NCBI RefSeq assembly: GCF_000731315.1
Contig: NZ_HG938353.1
Span: forward strand, 868,001 to 932,000
DNA from: Neorhizobium galegae bv. orientalis str. HAMBI 540
GTDB taxonomy: Bacteria > Pseudomonadota > Alphaproteobacteria > Rhizobiales > Rhizobiaceae
Length of the DNA stretch: 64,000 nucleotides
Direction of reading: 5' to 3'
Shown here: positions 18,996 to 26,955 of the stretch, piece by piece
Layout of the letters: each line of letters starts with the position of its first letter
Position numbering within the stretch: position 1 is the stretch's first letter
Notes under the pieces: model-generated
Databases searched by the model: none
Seen by the model: the letters and a program-made list of their open reading frames with translations, nothing else
Told to the model about the DNA's origin: nothing
Position numbers and translations under genes: made by a program

Positions 18996-20218
18996 TGCGC
19001 GGCCCCCACTTCGATCGACTGATCATTACCCTTGGCGCCGGCCGTCTTCTGGCCGTTGCCGAACTGCTCGACGACGGTCGCGCCATCGACGAGCTGCACC
19101 TGGCCCTCGATCACCACATGCGCGCCTTCGGTCAGCCCGCTGGCAATCGCCGTATCCGGACCACTGGAGCGGGCAATTTTGACCGGCGTTACGTGAACCT
19201 TCCTGTCGTCGCCGACCGCATAAACGAACGGGCTGTCGACGCCCGGATTGACCGCCACCGTCGGCACCACGATGTCCTTGTCGTCGCTCTCAAAATGCGC
19301 GGTGACATTCAGCGATTGCCCCGGCCAGAGCGTTCCGGATGGATTGTCGAACCGTGCCTTGGCAAGGATCGTGCCCGAAGCCGGATCGACCGTGTTGTCG
19401 AAGAAGCTCAACATTCCTTTGGCCGAGGTGCCGCCGCCCTGCGGTACGGCATCGACCGTTACCGCATTCGCCGTCGAACCCTGCTTGAGTTGGCCGAGAT
19501 AGGCTTCGGGAAGATGGAATTTCACATAGATGGGATCGTATTTGGCGATCGTCACCACTGCCGAGCCGGCGCTGAGATAGGCGCCGGTGCTGATGTCGAT
19601 ATCGCCCAGCCTACCGTTGAACGGCGCGCGGATGTCCGTGTGGTCGATTGCGATCTGATCGGAGACAATCGCCGCATTGTCGCTCTGCACGGTGGCGGCT
19701 GCGGTGTCCTGTGCCGCTTTCGCCTGGTCGACGGTCTGCTGCGTGCCGGCATTGCCGCGCAGCAGGTCGTTGGCGCGGGCAAGCGCCGTTTGAGCCTGGG
19801 TCAGCGTCGCCTGGTCGCGGACCAGCAGCGCCTTGTCCTTGTCGAGCGCGGCCTTGGCGGTGCGGTCGTCGAGCTTGGCGATCAGGTCACCCGCCTTGAC
19901 GAAGGCGCCGTCAGTCGCAGCGATGCTGACGACGATGCCCGGCTGCTGTGCGGCGATCGTGGTATTCTGGTCGGCATTGGCCGCGCCCGAGGCGGTCACG
20001 TCCATTGGCAGGGCGGTGCGGGTGGCTGCAACGGTCTTCACCGCCGGCGGCGGACCGCCTGTTCCGCGACGCCGCTGCGTGCCCGTCGACTGGCCGTCGC
20101 CGGTATCGGCGGATGCCTGCTGGATGAAGGGTGAGAGAAAGGGAAGCCGATCGCGGAACTCCCAGCCCGCAACGCCGGCAGCGACAAGAATGCCAGCAAA
20201 AATCCAGATCTTCTTCAT
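18992..20218 (-). CDS. RND efflux membrane fusion protein (MdtA-like)
   Basis: A 408-residue periplasmic adaptor. An N-terminal membrane anchor (about residues 3-20) is followed by a low-complexity linker (STGTQRRRGTGGPPPA), a lipoyl half-motif (ITIAAQQPGIVVSIAATDGAFVKAG), an alpha-helical hairpin rich in Ala/Asp/Gln (about 125-190), the second lipoyl half (IRAPFNGRLGDIDISTGAYL) and beta-barrel domains. It couples the permease to the outer-membrane channel. First gene of the operon; a short inverted repeat about 85 bases upstream may be its operator. Confidence 0.92.
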   Translation of the reverse strand: MKKIWIFAGILVAAGVAGWEFRDRLPFLSPFIQQASADTGDGQSTGTQRRRGTGGPPPAVKTVAATRTALPMDVTASGAANADQNTTIAAQQPGIVVSIAATDGAFVKAGDLIAKLDDRTAKAALDKDKALLVRDQATLTQAQTALARANDLLRGNAGTQQTVDQAKAAQDTAAATVQSDNAAIVSDQIAIDHTDIRAPFNGRLGDIDISTGAYLSAGSAVVTIAKYDPIYVKFHLPEAYLGQLKQGSTANAVTVDAVPQGGGTSAKGMLSFFDNTVDPASGTILAKARFDNPSGTLWPGQSLNVTAHFESDDKDIVVPTVAVNPGVDSPFVYAVGDDRKVHVTPVKIARSSGPDTAIASGLTEGAHVVIEGQVQLVDGATVVEQFGNGQKTAGAKGNDQSIEVGAAQ

Positions 20219-20302
20219 GAGGTGACCGCTCGCCTATGGTTGTGCTCGATGGTATCGGCCCATCGAACCGCCCCTATTGCGGCGCAAAAAAGACAAGTTT
20301 TG

Positions 20303-20317
20303 AGTGACCGGCTCACT
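20303..20317. promoter_or_regulatory. Inverted repeat upstream of the RND operon
   Basis: AGTGA-CCGGC-TCACT, a 15-base inverted repeat directly followed by ACCGGT, about 85 bases before the fusion-protein start. Its length suits a TetR-type repressor, but no such gene lies next to the operon, so the assignment is tentative. Confidence 0.35.
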
Positions 20318-20419
20318 AACCGGTGAAAGCGGATTAAAGGTTTGTAATGAAGGGCTTAGATGAACTGGAGTTAATCTTTCTCGCCTTCTGGATGCGCCGC
20401 TGAACTGCGCTCGCCGCAG

Positions 20420-20623
20420 CTAGCGCAGAAACCGCCGGGCGCCCCAGATGACAACGACGCCGACGATCGCGGCGATGGCGCCCCTGATGATCCAGGGCGT
20501 CTGGTTGATCATGAAACTGCTGGCGGGATAGGGGAAGGCGCCGCTGCCCTGGCCGATCCAGATGAGGCCGAGCACGACCAGCAGGGCGCCGATGATCGAA
20601 AGCGCAAGTCGAGTGAATTTCAT
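20420..20623 (-). CDS. Small two-TM membrane protein
   Basis: A 67-residue protein. The first hydrophobic helix spans about residues 6-25 (LALSIIGALLVVLGLIWIGQ) and the second about 47-63 (GAIAAIVGVVVIWGARR). The linker holds the conserved-looking GSGAFPYPASSFM. Small proteins of this layout are common in rhizobia and are annotated only as membrane or DUF proteins. No functional residue is recognisable. It stands alone between the RND operon and another hypothetical gene on the same strand. Confidence 0.72.
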   Translation of the reverse strand: MKFTRLALSIIGALLVVLGLIWIGQGSGAFPYPASSFMINQTPWIIRGAIAAIVGVVVIWGARRFLR

Positions 20624-20723
20624 CGAAAAGTCTCCGAGGACAGGGTCTGGAGATCATAGGCTTGAGCGGGTGCTCCCGCGAAACGAATTTGCGTGATGTC
20701 ACATCGTCCCGAACCGTGTCCGG

Positions 20724-21092
20724 TCAGACATCTTCGTAATAGGTGGCGATCAGCGAGCGTGGCGCTGGTTCCTCGCCGTCGGCCAGGAAGAAGCTGCCGG
20801 CGATGCGACTCGATGGAGACAGGCTGTCGAGGAGGTTGCGGACCACAACATCGTCCACGGCCTCAAGGCTTCGCGCATGCATCATGCCCGGCCGGCTGGA
20901 GATCGCCGAAGTCTCGGCTGCGTGCCGGGTTGCTGCTTCCCAGGTGCCTGCATATGTCGCGACCTGTCCGGCCGCAAGCGTCGCCGAGATCGAGGCAGCC
21001 GAGGAGGCTGCCGAAGGCGCCGCGACGTGAGGCACGGCGGAGGGGATACTGGGCGATGCAGCTTCGGTCGCCCCCGAAACACTTTCGATCAT
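20724..21092 (-). CDS. Hypothetical protein, Ala/Ser-rich (122 aa)
   Basis: A soluble 122-residue protein. The first 45 residues are almost only Ala, Ser, Pro and Val and probably disordered; the C-terminal half (about 60-122) is ordered-looking, with ARSLEAVDDVVVRNLLDSL and RSLIATYYEDV at the very end. The start is preceded by AAAGGAT. No signal peptide, membrane segment or known motif is present. It is separated from the SDR gene upstream on the same strand by a hairpin-bearing 122-base gap. Confidence 0.6.
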   Translation of the reverse strand: MIESVSGATEAASPSIPSAVPHVAAPSAASSAASISATLAAGQVATYAGTWEAATRHAAETSAISSRPGMMHARSLEAVDDVVVRNLLDSLSPSSRIAGSFFLADGEEPAPRSLIATYYEDV

Positions 21093-21140
21093 GCCGGCGA
21101 TCCTTTAATTTTGGGGGCCGGCTTGCCTCTTAGCTGAGGC

Positions 21141-21175
21141 GAATTGAGATACCGCCAACAGCGGCAGCTCAATTC
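21141..21175. other. Strong hairpin between SDR and hypothetical gene
   Basis: GAATTGAG...CTCAATTC outer stem (8 base pairs), a 3+3 internal loop, then CCGC/GCGG around CAACA. It lies downstream of the SDR stop codon. There is no clear T-tract on either strand, so it may protect an mRNA end or be part of a regulator site instead of a classic terminator. Confidence 0.4.
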
Positions 21176-21214
21176 GATTTAATGTTTAACGACCTCAGTT
21201 TAACGGTCCGAAGA

Positions 21215-22003
21215 TCAGATCGAACGCGACGCGCCTCCGTCGACCCGGAGCATCGTGCCGGTGACATAGCTTGCCGGGACCGAGCAGAGGAAAGCACCGG
21301 CGGCTGCGAATTCCTCGACCCTGCCAAGCCGGCCGGCGGGAATGGTCTTCAGCGAGGCGGAGCGGATTTCCTCCACCGATTTGCCGGTGCGCTTGGCATT
21401 GGCGCCGTCGAGTTCATCGATGCGGTCGGTATGGATGCGGCCGGGAAGCAGCATGTTGCAGGTAATGCCGAACCCCGCCACTTCGGTGGCGATCGTCTTG
21501 TTCCAGCCGACCAGCGCCGAGCGCAGGGTGTTGGACAGCGCAAGGTTGGCGATCGGCTCGTAGACACCCGACGAGGCGCAGGTGAGAATGCGCCCCCAGC
21601 CCTGTTCCTTCATCTGCGGCAGGAAGGCGTTGGTGAGCGTGATGACGCGCAGAACCATGGACTGGAAGAAGATGTCGAGCTTATCGGCAGTCATTTCTTC
21701 CGCGGTACCCGGCGTCGGGCCGCCGGTATTGTTGACCAGGATGTCGATGCCGCCGAGCTTCTCCTTGACCGCGGCCTTCGTCGCCTCGACGAAATTCTCT
21801 TCGGCGAGATCGCCCCAGACCCAGTCGGCCTTGCCCTTGCCTTCGGCATTGATCGCCTTGCAGTTTTCCGCCAGCCGGTCGCCGGAGCGGCCGACGAGGA
21901 GAACGTGTGCGCCTTCGCTTGCAAGCGCCTTGGCAATGCCGAGGCCGAGTCCGCGCGACGAGGCGAGCACGAGGGCGCGTTTACCGGTGAGACCGAGATC
22001 CAT
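21215..22003 (-). CDS. SDR family protein with substituted catalytic motif
   Basis: A 262-residue Rossmann-fold protein of the FabG-like type. The cofactor motif is SSRGLGLGIA (residues 15-24), NNTGG follows near residue 90, and the Ser of the active site is kept in TCASSGVYEP. The YxxxK catalytic pair is replaced by SxxxR in LALSNTLRSALVGWNK. The C-terminal GTMLRVDGGASRSI is standard. A subgroup of SDRs with this replacement exists, so the gene need not be dead, but normal ketoreductase chemistry is doubtful. Divergent from ETF-QO. Confidence 0.85.
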   Translation of the reverse strand: MDLGLTGKRALVLASSRGLGLGIAKALASEGAHVLLVGRSGDRLAENCKAINAEGKGKADWVWGDLAEENFVEATKAAVKEKLGGIDILVNNTGGPTPGTAEEMTADKLDIFFQSMVLRVITLTNAFLPQMKEQGWGRILTCASSGVYEPIANLALSNTLRSALVGWNKTIATEVAGFGITCNMLLPGRIHTDRIDELDGANAKRTGKSVEEIRSASLKTIPAGRLGRVEEFAAAGAFLCSVPASYVTGTMLRVDGGASRSI

Positions 22004-22110
22004 GGTTCTGTTCCTTCCCCAATTCCTGTGATCGGTTGTCGGGCCTTTATAGCAGCGACAGAAGGCTGCGAAAGGCCGATCTTGCTTTCTGCGGTTCGGT
22101 GCCTATAACT

Positions 22111-22130
22111 GACGTGTACGTAAACGTAAT
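22111..22130. promoter_or_regulatory. Possible LiuR-type (MerR family) operator upstream of ETF-QO
   Basis: The segment GTACGTAAACGTAA lies in the SDR/ETF-QO intergenic region. It resembles the binding motif, as I recall it, of LiuR, which controls branched-chain amino acid and fatty acid catabolism and often ETF-QO in proteobacteria. No regulator gene is adjacent. Confidence 0.35.
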
Positions 22131-22261
22131 ATGAGAAAACCGAAACTCCATTTGCGCGAATGACAAGGCGGAGGACGTTTTCCCGCCTCGACAAGCCGGG
22201 GCGGTTTTGTCAAACAGGTTGCCTGAATAAAGCCGGAAGGGGCCGGCGAGCGGAGTTGGAT

Positions 22262-23938
22262 ATGAGCGAGCAAGAACTTCCTGTCCACGAATTGCCAGAG
22301 CGCGAGAGCATGGAATTCGACGTGGTGATCGTCGGCGCGGGTCCTGCGGGGCTTTCGGCGGCGATCCGCCTGAAACAGGTCAATCCGGACCTGACCGTCG
22401 TCGTGCTCGAAAAGGGTTCGGAAGTCGGCGCCCATATCCTGTCTGGCGCGGTCGTCGATCCGGTGGGCATCGACGCGCTGCTGCCCGGCTGGCGCGACGA
22501 GGACGGTCATCCGTTCAAGACCCCGGTCACCGCCGACCACTTCCTGTTCTTAGGGCCGGCCGGCTCAATCCGCCTTCCGAACTTCATGATGCCGCCGCTG
22601 ATGAACAATCACGGCAACTACATCGTCTCGCTCGGAAACGTCTGTCGCTGGCTCGCCGAAAAGGCGGAAGCCTTGGGCGTCGAAATCTATCCAGGCTTTG
22701 CCGCCACCGAAGTGCTCTACGACGAGAACGGCGCCGTCAAGGGCGTCGCCACCGGCGACATGGGCGTCGAGAAGAATGGCGAGCCCGGCCCGGCCTTTAC
22801 CCGCGGCATGGAACTGATTGGCAAATACACGTTGATCGGCGAAGGCGTGCGCGGATCGCTCGCCAAGCAGTTGATCCTGCGGTTCGACCTGCAGAAGGAT
22901 CGCGAGCCCCAGAAATACGGTATCGGCGTCAAGGAACTCTGGCAGGTGAAGCCGGAAAACCATCGTCTGGGCCTAGTGCAGCACTCGTTCGGCTGGCCGC
23001 TCGGCATGAAGACCGGCGGCGGTTCGTTCCTCTATCACCTGGAGGACAACCTCGTCGCCGTCGGCTTCGTGGTGCACCTGAATTACAAGAACCCGTATCT
23101 CTATCCGTTCGAGGAATTCCAGCGCTTCAAGACGCATGACGCGATCCGCGGAACGTTCGAGGGCGCGAAGCGCCTTTCCTACGGCGCCCGCGCCATCACC
23201 GAGGGCGGATACCAGTCGGTGCCGAAACTGACCTTCCCGGGTGGCGCGCTGATCGGCTGTTCCGCCGGCCTCGTCAACGTGCCGCGCATCAAGGGCAGCC
23301 ACAACGCCGTCCTGTCCGGCATTCTCGCCGCCGACAACATCGCCAAGGCAATCGAAGCCGGCCGCGCCAATGACGAGGTGATCGAGATCGAGGCCGAATG
23401 GCGCTCGACGCCGATCGGCACGGACCTGAAGCGGGTGCGCAACGTCAAGCCGCTCTGGTCGAAACTCGGCACCGGCCTTGGCATCGCGCTCGGCGGCCTC
23501 GACATGTGGACCAACCAGCTGTTCGGCCTGTCGATCTTCGGCACGCTGAAACACGGCAAGACCGACGCAGCCTCGCTGGAACCGGCAGCCCGGCACAAGA
23601 AGATCGACTACCCGAAGCCGGACGGCGTCTTGACCTTCGACCGCCTGTCTTCGGTCTTCCTGTCGAACACCAACCACGAGGAAGACCAGCCGGTTCATCT
23701 GCAAGTAAAGGACATGGACCTGCAGAAGCGCTCGGAGCTGGAAGTCTATGGCGGCCCGTCGACGCGCTACTGTCCGGCCGGCGTCTACGAGTGGGTGGAG
23801 AAGGGCGGCGAAGAAGTCTACGTGATCAACGCCCAGAACTGCGTCCACTGCAAGACCTGCGACATCAAGGACCCCAACCAGAACATCAACTGGGTTCCAC
23901 CGCAGGGCGGCGAAGGGCCGGTTTATCCGAATATGTGA
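22262..23938 (+). CDS. Electron transfer flavoprotein-ubiquinone oxidoreductase
   Basis: A 558-residue inner-membrane-associated flavoprotein that passes electrons from reduced ETF (from acyl-CoA and other dehydrogenases) to ubiquinone. FAD-binding DVVIVGAGPAGLSAAI is near the N-terminus, the family block LPGWRDEDG...FLGPAGSIRLPN follows, and the C-terminus has the 4Fe-4S ligands: CPAGVYEW and then CVHCKTC, followed by DPNQNINWVPPQGG. Start at ATG 22262 (MSEQELP) with GGAG before it; an upstream frame from 22160 is not supported. Confidence 0.96.
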   Translation: MSEQELPVHELPERESMEFDVVIVGAGPAGLSAAIRLKQVNPDLTVVVLEKGSEVGAHILSGAVVDPVGIDALLPGWRDEDGHPFKTPVTADHFLFLGPAGSIRLPNFMMPPLMNNHGNYIVSLGNVCRWLAEKAEALGVEIYPGFAATEVLYDENGAVKGVATGDMGVEKNGEPGPAFTRGMELIGKYTLIGEGVRGSLAKQLILRFDLQKDREPQKYGIGVKELWQVKPENHRLGLVQHSFGWPLGMKTGGGSFLYHLEDNLVAVGFVVHLNYKNPYLYPFEEFQRFKTHDAIRGTFEGAKRLSYGARAITEGGYQSVPKLTFPGGALIGCSAGLVNVPRIKGSHNAVLSGILAADNIAKAIEAGRANDEVIEIEAEWRSTPIGTDLKRVRNVKPLWSKLGTGLGIALGGLDMWTNQLFGLSIFGTLKHGKTDAASLEPAARHKKIDYPKPDGVLTFDRLSSVFLSNTNHEEDQPVHLQVKDMDLQKRSELEVYGGPSTRYCPAGVYEWVEKGGEEVYVINAQNCVHCKTCDIKDPNQNINWVPPQGGEGPVYPNM

Positions 23939-23944
23939 GGCTGG

Positions 23945-24310
23945 TTAAGGCTCGTACCCGATGCCGAGCGCGGTCGCGATCCGCGCGAGGCGTTTGTCGC
24001 GGGTTAACAGTCGGGTACCTTCGTGCAACTTGGTCGACGCCAATAGATGTGCGTCGACATAGCCGACGCCGCTTCCCATGAGAGAGTGCTGTCTGATGAG
24101 CAAGAGAACCTCAGGGTCGCTGGCTACTAGCGCTTGAGGCAATTCCGAGAGGGACTGTAGAACAAGATCGTAGCGTGGCATCGGGCCGAGGGCCACTTCC
24201 CCGATGACGAAAGGATGCACGAGAATCTGCTTTCGTTTCAGAAGAAATTCAACAGCCTCCTCGCGCTTTCGGAGATGATCAATCCAGATCGAGGTGTCGA
24301 GCAGGATCAC
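23945..24310 (-). CDS. vapC: VapC-type PIN-domain toxin
   Basis: A 121-residue PIN ribonuclease. The four acidic residues are visible: Asp5 in ILLDTS, Glu38 in IGEVALG, Asp86 in GYVDAHLLA and Asp104 in LTRDKRL. VapC toxins cleave specific RNAs, often tRNA, when freed from their antitoxin. The start codon overlaps the antitoxin stop by four bases, so the pair is translationally coupled. The 3' end lies seven bases from the ETF-QO stop codon on the other strand. Confidence 0.9.
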   Translation of the reverse strand: MILLDTSIWIDHLRKREEAVEFLLKRKQILVHPFVIGEVALGPMPRYDLVLQSLSELPQALVASDPEVLLLIRQHSLMGSGVGYVDAHLLASTKLHEGTRLLTRDKRLARIATALGIGYEP

Positions 24311-24540
24311 TCCGATTTATCCCAATCTGATCCTCCCCATGTCCCGTCAAGGTTCCACCGCCGCCTGGGCGGGGCTTCCAAATCGGGCGCGCTTCCCCCC
24401 AGCGCGATAAGGCGACGCGCAGCTTCTTCCTGAATCAGCCGCGTCAAGGCCTCCTTCAAAAGGAGGGATCGCTCCTTGATGCCAGTGACTTCTTGAGCTC
24501 TTGCGAGCAATTTATCATCGATCGTCACCGTCGTGCGCAT
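24307..24540 (-). CDS. vapB: VapB-type antitoxin (ribbon-helix-helix)
   Basis: A 77-residue antitoxin. The N-terminal MRTTVTIDDKLLARAQEVTG is the ribbon and first helix of an RHH DNA-binding domain, continued by RSLLLKEALTRLIQEEAARR. The acidic/aromatic C-terminus (WNLDGTWGGSDWD) should bind VapC. It precedes the toxin gene and overlaps it by four bases. An imperfect palindrome at 24564-24586 is the likely autoregulatory operator. Confidence 0.9.
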   Translation of the reverse strand: MRTTVTIDDKLLARAQEVTGIKERSLLLKEALTRLIQEEAARRLIALGGSAPDLEAPPRRRWNLDGTWGGSDWDKSE

Positions 24541-24563
24541 GGCTTATCTCCTGCTGCATCAAA

Positions 24564-24586
24564 GATAGCATCAAATGATGCCTATC
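24564..24586. promoter_or_regulatory. Probable VapB operator
   Basis: GATAGCATCA-AA-TGATGCCTATC, an inverted repeat broken only by one extra C, starts 24 bases upstream of the vapB start codon. Position and symmetry fit RHH autorepression. Confidence 0.55.
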
Positions 24587-24732
24587 TCAACACAGGCATG
24601 GTACGTAGCATCTCTACCTCAGCGTCCTTCTGACGCGTTCGTGATGACTGCTTCAATCACCCGTTTAGCACTTCATTAACCATAATATTCTTAAATTCGG
24701 CGTCATCTTCTCGACGCATCAAGGACACATTC

Positions 24733-25344
24733 ATGTCGATTTCCCGTCGCGGCTTTCTTGGCGGTCTGCCGCTTCTGCTTGCCGGCTGCGCTTCCACCAT
24801 CAATGATCAGACGAATTACGCAGCGCTGCCCAACGAACAGTTCCCGTTGAAGACCGTACCGGTAGAGAACATTAAGCCGGAGCTGCGCCGCACGGAAGTC
24901 GCCTATGTCACCCCGCATGCCGCCGGCTCCGTGGTCGTCGACACGCCGGCCCGCCGCGCCTATTACATTCTCGGCAACGGCCGCGCGATCCGGTATGGCG
25001 TCGGCGTCGGCCGTGCCGGACTGGCGCTTGCCGGCAATGCCTATGTCGGCCGCAAGGCCGAATGGCCGACCTGGACCCCGACGGAAAACATGCAGCGCCG
25101 CGAGGAGCGGTACCGGAAACTCGCAGGCGGCATGCCTGGCGGCCCGAACAATCCGCTTGGCGCCCGCGCCATGTATCTCTATCGCGGCGGCAACGACACG
25201 CATTTCCGCATCCATGGCACCAACCAGCCGCAATCGATCGGGCTTGCTATGTCGAGCGGCTGCATCCGCATGATGAACCATGACGTCGTCGATCTCTACA
25301 GCCGCGTCAATGTCGGCGCCAAGGTCGTTGTCATCCAGGCCTGA
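24733..25344 (+). CDS. L,D-transpeptidase (YkuD domain), lipoprotein
   Basis: A 203-residue envelope enzyme. An N-terminal MSISRRGFLGGLPLLLAGC shows twin arginines and a lipobox (LAGC, Cys19), so it is probably exported and lipidated. The YkuD active-site signature is HGTNQPQSIG then SSGCIRM with the catalytic Cys, followed by NHDVVDLY. Such enzymes make 3-3 peptidoglycan cross-links or attach outer-membrane proteins to the wall, which is frequent in Rhizobiales. It ends at a strong bidirectional terminator. Confidence 0.93.
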   Translation: MSISRRGFLGGLPLLLAGCASTINDQTNYAALPNEQFPLKTVPVENIKPELRRTEVAYVTPHAAGSVVVDTPARRAYYILGNGRAIRYGVGVGRAGLALAGNAYVGRKAEWPTWTPTENMQRREERYRKLAGGMPGGPNNPLGARAMYLYRGGNDTHFRIHGTNQPQSIGLAMSSGCIRMMNHDVVDLYSRVNVGAKVVVIQA

Positions 25345-25363
25345 TCCACCGCCAGGCCGCTAA

Positions 25364-25400
25364 GAAAGCCCGCCGTTTCAGCCACGGCGGGCTTTCTTTG
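25364..25400. terminator. Bidirectional rho-independent terminator
   Basis: A perfect 13-base stem (GAAAGCCCGCCGT with its complement) and a 7-base loop, followed on the plus strand by TTTGTTTCTTT. It separates the convergent L,D-transpeptidase and quinone oxidoreductase genes and could serve both. Confidence 0.85.
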
Positions 25401-25419
25401 TTTCTTTCACAGGGCTGCG

Positions 25420-26436
25420 TCAGAAGCCCGAAAGCACGAGCTTGCCCTTGGTGCGATTGCTTTCGACCATCGCATGCGCCTTCTTCAGGTTTGCGGCGTT
25501 GATCGGCCCCAGCGTTTCGGCAAGCGTCGTCCGGATCTTTTTGGCATCGACCAGTTCCGCGACGTGGTTCAAAAGCTTGTGCTGCTCGATCATGTCGGCG
25601 GTCTGGAAGACGGCACGCGCGAACATCATCTCCCAATGCACCGACAGCGCCTTGCTCTTGAAGGCGCGCAGGTCCATCGGCTCCTTCGGGTCGTCGATCA
25701 GCGCCAGGCGGCCCTGCGGTGCGATCAGCTCCAGGATATCCTTGAGATGGTTTTCCGTATGGGTCGTGGAGAAGACGAAGGCGGGCGCGCCGATCGCCAT
25801 CTGGGCAAGTTGCGGCGCCATCGGCTTCGAATGGTCGAGCACGTGGTGGGCGCCGAGTTCCTTGATCCACGCTTGCGTCTCCGGCCGCGAGCCGGTGCCG
25901 ATGACCGTCACGTCCGACAGTTCGCGCAGGAGCTGGATGGCGATCGAGCCGACTCCGCCAGCGCCACCGATGACCAGCACCGCGTTCCAGGCGCCCGCTA
26001 CCTTGTCCTGCACCTTCATGCGATGGAACAGCGTCTCGTAGGCGGTGATCGCCGTCAGCGGCAGGGCGGCTGCTTCCTCGAAGCTCAGGGTCTTCGGCTT
26101 GAAGCCGACGATGCGCTCGTCGACCAGATGGAATTCCGCATTGGTGCCCGGCCGGTTGATCACGCCGGCATAATAGACCTCGTCGCCCGGCTTGAAGAGC
26201 TTGACGCCCGGGCCGACCGCCTTGACCACGCCGGCAGCATCATAACCGAGGATCCGGTGCTGGCCGGGTTCGACCGGTGCCGAGCGGCGCACCTTGGTAT
26301 CGACCGGATTGACCGAGATCGCCCTGATCTCGACCAGCAGGTCGCGGCCCGCCGCCTCCGGCATGGGCAGCTCGATGTCGATCAGCGAGGTTTCGGCGGT
26401 GATGGGCTGGGGCGTGTTGAAGCCGACGGCGCGCAT
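25420..26436 (-). CDS. Zinc-type alcohol dehydrogenase-like NAD(P)H quinone oxidoreductase
   Basis: A 338-residue MDR-family reductase. GroES-like N-terminal part with SVNPVDTKVR and ILGYDAAGVVKAVG, then a Rossmann domain with VIGGAGGVGSIAIQLLREL. The structural-zinc cysteines of alcohol dehydrogenases are absent, which fits the quinone oxidoreductase / ZADH branch. It lies divergent from an HxlR-type regulator, an arrangement known for quinone- and electrophile-responsive systems (QorR, YodB). Probable role: reduction of quinones or related electrophiles. Confidence 0.86.
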   Translation of the reverse strand: MRAVGFNTPQPITAETSLIDIELPMPEAAGRDLLVEIRAISVNPVDTKVRRSAPVEPGQHRILGYDAAGVVKAVGPGVKLFKPGDEVYYAGVINRPGTNAEFHLVDERIVGFKPKTLSFEEAAALPLTAITAYETLFHRMKVQDKVAGAWNAVLVIGGAGGVGSIAIQLLRELSDVTVIGTGSRPETQAWIKELGAHHVLDHSKPMAPQLAQMAIGAPAFVFSTTHTENHLKDILELIAPQGRLALIDDPKEPMDLRAFKSKALSVHWEMMFARAVFQTADMIEQHKLLNHVAELVDAKKIRTTLAETLGPINAANLKKAHAMVESNRTKGKLVLSGF

Positions 26437-26559
26437 GGAACGTCTCCTTGGTTTGTGTCCTGTTGTCCGGAGACTAGATGGCGTCTATGTTCAGAGAGCG
26501 CAAGAATGCACATTTTTGGTCTATAGTACCGAAAAGTATACCGCGAAAGGACGCTGACC

Positions 26560-26955
26560 ATGTCGAAACCCCGCGCCAAGCTCACTGGCAATTTCCCAGG
26601 CTGCCCGGTGGAATCGACCCTGAGTTTCCTCGACGGGAAATGGAAGGGCGTCATCCTTTATCATCTGCTGGAAGACGGCACGTTGCGCTTCAACGAACTG
26701 CGCCGCCGCATTCCGGCGGTCACCCAGCGCATGCTGACCAAGCAGCTGCGGGAACTGGAAGAGGCAGGCTTGCTGTCCCGCACCGTATTCCCGGTCGTGC
26801 CGCCGCGCGTCGATTATGCGCTGACGCCGATCGGCCGCAGCCTGGAACCGGTCATCGCCGCGCTTCGCCTCTGGGGCAAGGAACACGTCATCTGCGAAGG
26901 CGGCAAAAAGTACATGGTCATGCCGGAGGCTGAAAAGCCATCGAGGGCGGCCTGA
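26560..26955 (+). CDS. HxlR-family transcriptional regulator
   Basis: A 131-residue winged helix-turn-helix protein: FPGCPVESTLSFLDGKWKG at the N-terminus, LRFNELRRRIPAVTQRMLT as the recognition region and RVDYALTPIGRSLEPV as the wing. A single Cys near residue 12 sits where YodB/QorR/HypR proteins carry their redox-sensing cysteine; one more Cys occurs at the C-terminus (VICEGG). Divergent from the quinone oxidoreductase, which it probably represses until its cysteine is oxidised or alkylated. Its stop codon abuts that of the convergent MFS gene. Confidence 0.88.
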   Translation: MSKPRAKLTGNFPGCPVESTLSFLDGKWKGVILYHLLEDGTLRFNELRRRIPAVTQRMLTKQLRELEEAGLLSRTVFPVVPPRVDYALTPIGRSLEPVIAALRLWGKEHVICEGGKKYMVMPEAEKPSRAA

